Assembly: GCA_902791885.1 (NCBI GenBank)
Contig: CADAXO010000104.1
Location: forward strand, 1-6,386
Direction of reading: 5' to 3'
DNA length: 6,386 nt
DNA from: Oscillospiraceae bacterium
GTDB taxonomy: Bacteria; Bacillota_A; Clostridia; Saccharofermentanales; Saccharofermentanaceae
The position numbers and the translations under genes were made by a program. Below are positions 5,907 to 6,386 of this stretch, in pieces. Under the pieces are notes generated by a model. That model was not told the origin of the DNA. It ran no database searches and saw only the letters and a list, made by a program, of their open reading frames with translations. How positions within the stretch are numbered: position 1 is the stretch's first letter; every line of letters begins with the position of its first letter.

Positions 5907-6215
5907 ATGGCTAACCAGAAGTTGAGAATCAAGATCAAAGCTTATGATCACAAGCTCCTTGACGAGAGCGCTGCTTCAATCATCGATGCAGTTCAGAGAA
6001 CAGGTGCTTCTTATTCAGGACCTATCCCGCTCCCTACAGAGAAGGAGATCGTTACAATCCTTAGATCACCTCATAAGTATAAGGATTCACGTGAGCAGTT
6101 CGAGCAGAGAACTCATAAGAGACTGATCGATGTATATACGTCCAACAACAAGACTGTTGAGGCGCTTCAGAAGCTTGACTTACCTGCCGGCGTTTCTATC
6201 GAGCTCAAGGCTTAA
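5907..6215 (+). CDS. rpsJ: 30S ribosomal protein S10
   Basis: S10 is a small-subunit ribosomal protein and, as NusE, a partner of NusB in antitermination complexes. The 102 residues are the normal full length. The family signature is plain: [10 protein letters not shown] (6-15), [11 protein letters not shown] (35-45) and [20 protein letters not shown] (53-72) followed by LIDV. The start at 5907 is chosen over an in-frame ATG at 5844 because GGAGG (5895-5899) sits seven bases upstream and [12 protein letters not shown] is where family members begin; the 21 earlier codons have no S10 similarity. The stop TAA is followed in frame by TAG. It is the first gene of the S10 operon, with rplC following after 111 bases, and its expression is probably controlled by the structured leader upstream. 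Confidence 0.98.
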   Translation: MANQKLRIKIKAYDHKLLDESAASIIDAVQRTGASYSGPIPLPTEKEIVTILRSPHKYKDSREQFEQRTHKRLIDVYTSNNKTVEALQKLDLPAGVSIELKA

Positions 6216-6239
6216 TAGAGGCAAGGACAGGTATTTATT

Positions 6240-6299
6240 CGGTTCATAGAACCGCCAAGTCTGTGGACCGAGGTCATGTTCGCACAAAAGCGAGCGAAC
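6240..6299 (+). other. Two hairpins in the rpsJ-rplC spacer
   Basis: The 111-base spacer holds CGGTTC (6240-6245) and GAACCG (6249-6254), six perfect pairs around ATA, and GTTCGC (6278-6283) with GCGAAC (6294-6299), six perfect pairs around ten bases. GGTTC (6241-6245) could instead pair with GAACC (6296-6300). No T tract follows, so termination is unlikely. RNA processing, transcript stability or translational control of rplC are possible roles. Confidence 0.45.
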
Positions 6300-6326
6300 C
6301 AATAACCTAAACAGGAGGAAAGAAGA

Positions 6327-6386
6327 ATGGCAAAATTTGTTATCGGCAGAAAGTCCGGAATGACACAGCTTTTCGATGAGAACGGC
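6327..6386 (+). CDS. rplC: 50S ribosomal protein L3, N-terminal fragment cut by the window end
   Basis: Only the first 20 codons are present. They read MAKFVIGRKSGMTQLFDENG, which matches the conserved L3 start with its IGxKxGMTQxF motif. L3 is an early-assembling large-subunit protein whose globular domain binds 23S rRNA. AGGAGG (6313-6318) lies eight bases before the ATG, fixing the start. Following rpsJ it shows the standard S10 operon order. The rest of the gene lies beyond the window and its integrity cannot be judged. Confidence 0.95.
   Translation, partial: MAKFVIGRKSGMTQLFDENG

Overview
The window looks like the chromosome of a low- to mid-GC Gram-positive bacterium of the class Clostridia. 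The evidence is the gene order (CdaR/PucR-type regulator, ftsE, ftsX, M23 peptidase), strong AGGAGG-type ribosome binding sites, a redox chaperone Hsp33, and the start of the S10 ribosomal protein operon. All genes lie on the + strand. The family within Clostridia cannot be fixed from the sequence alone.

Positions 1-4326 are a tightly packed cell-division and cell-wall block. A 5'-truncated regulator of the CdaR/PucR helix-turn-helix type (2-660) is broken by a frameshift with apparent loss of internal sequence. It is followed by ftsE (657-2039), ftsX (2036-2932) and a murein hydrolase with coiled coils and an M23/LytM domain (2929-4326). Each junction is a 4-base ATGA or GTGA stop/start overlap, so the genes are probably translationally coupled. 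FtsE and FtsX should form a membrane ABC complex that uses ATP to control the extracellular hydrolase. FtsE is about twice its usual length because of a long acidic, probably disordered C-terminal tail.

Positions 4327-4626 contain no gene. They hold the most unusual DNA in the window: four 52-base units in exact register, each with TTGTA at unit position 3 and TACAA at unit position 34. The result is eight elements of alternating orientation spaced 31/21/31/21 bases, about three and two helical turns. Neighbouring elements form hairpins, the first of which can act as a terminator. The last element may serve as a -10 box for hslO.

Positions 4627-5559 encode Hsp33 (hslO) with all four zinc-binding cysteines.

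Positions 5560-5906 contain no gene but have a good sigma-A promoter (TTGCCA, 17 bases, TATTAT) and a leader of about 265 nt full of stem-loops. In the leader one segment (5799-5808) can pair either with an upstream partner or with a near copy of that partner downstream. The downstream pairing is part of a terminator-like stem ending in five U. This looks like a transcription attenuator for the ribosomal protein operon.

Positions 5907-6386 hold rpsJ (S10), a 111-base spacer with two hairpins, and the first 20 codons of rplC (L3), cut by the window end.
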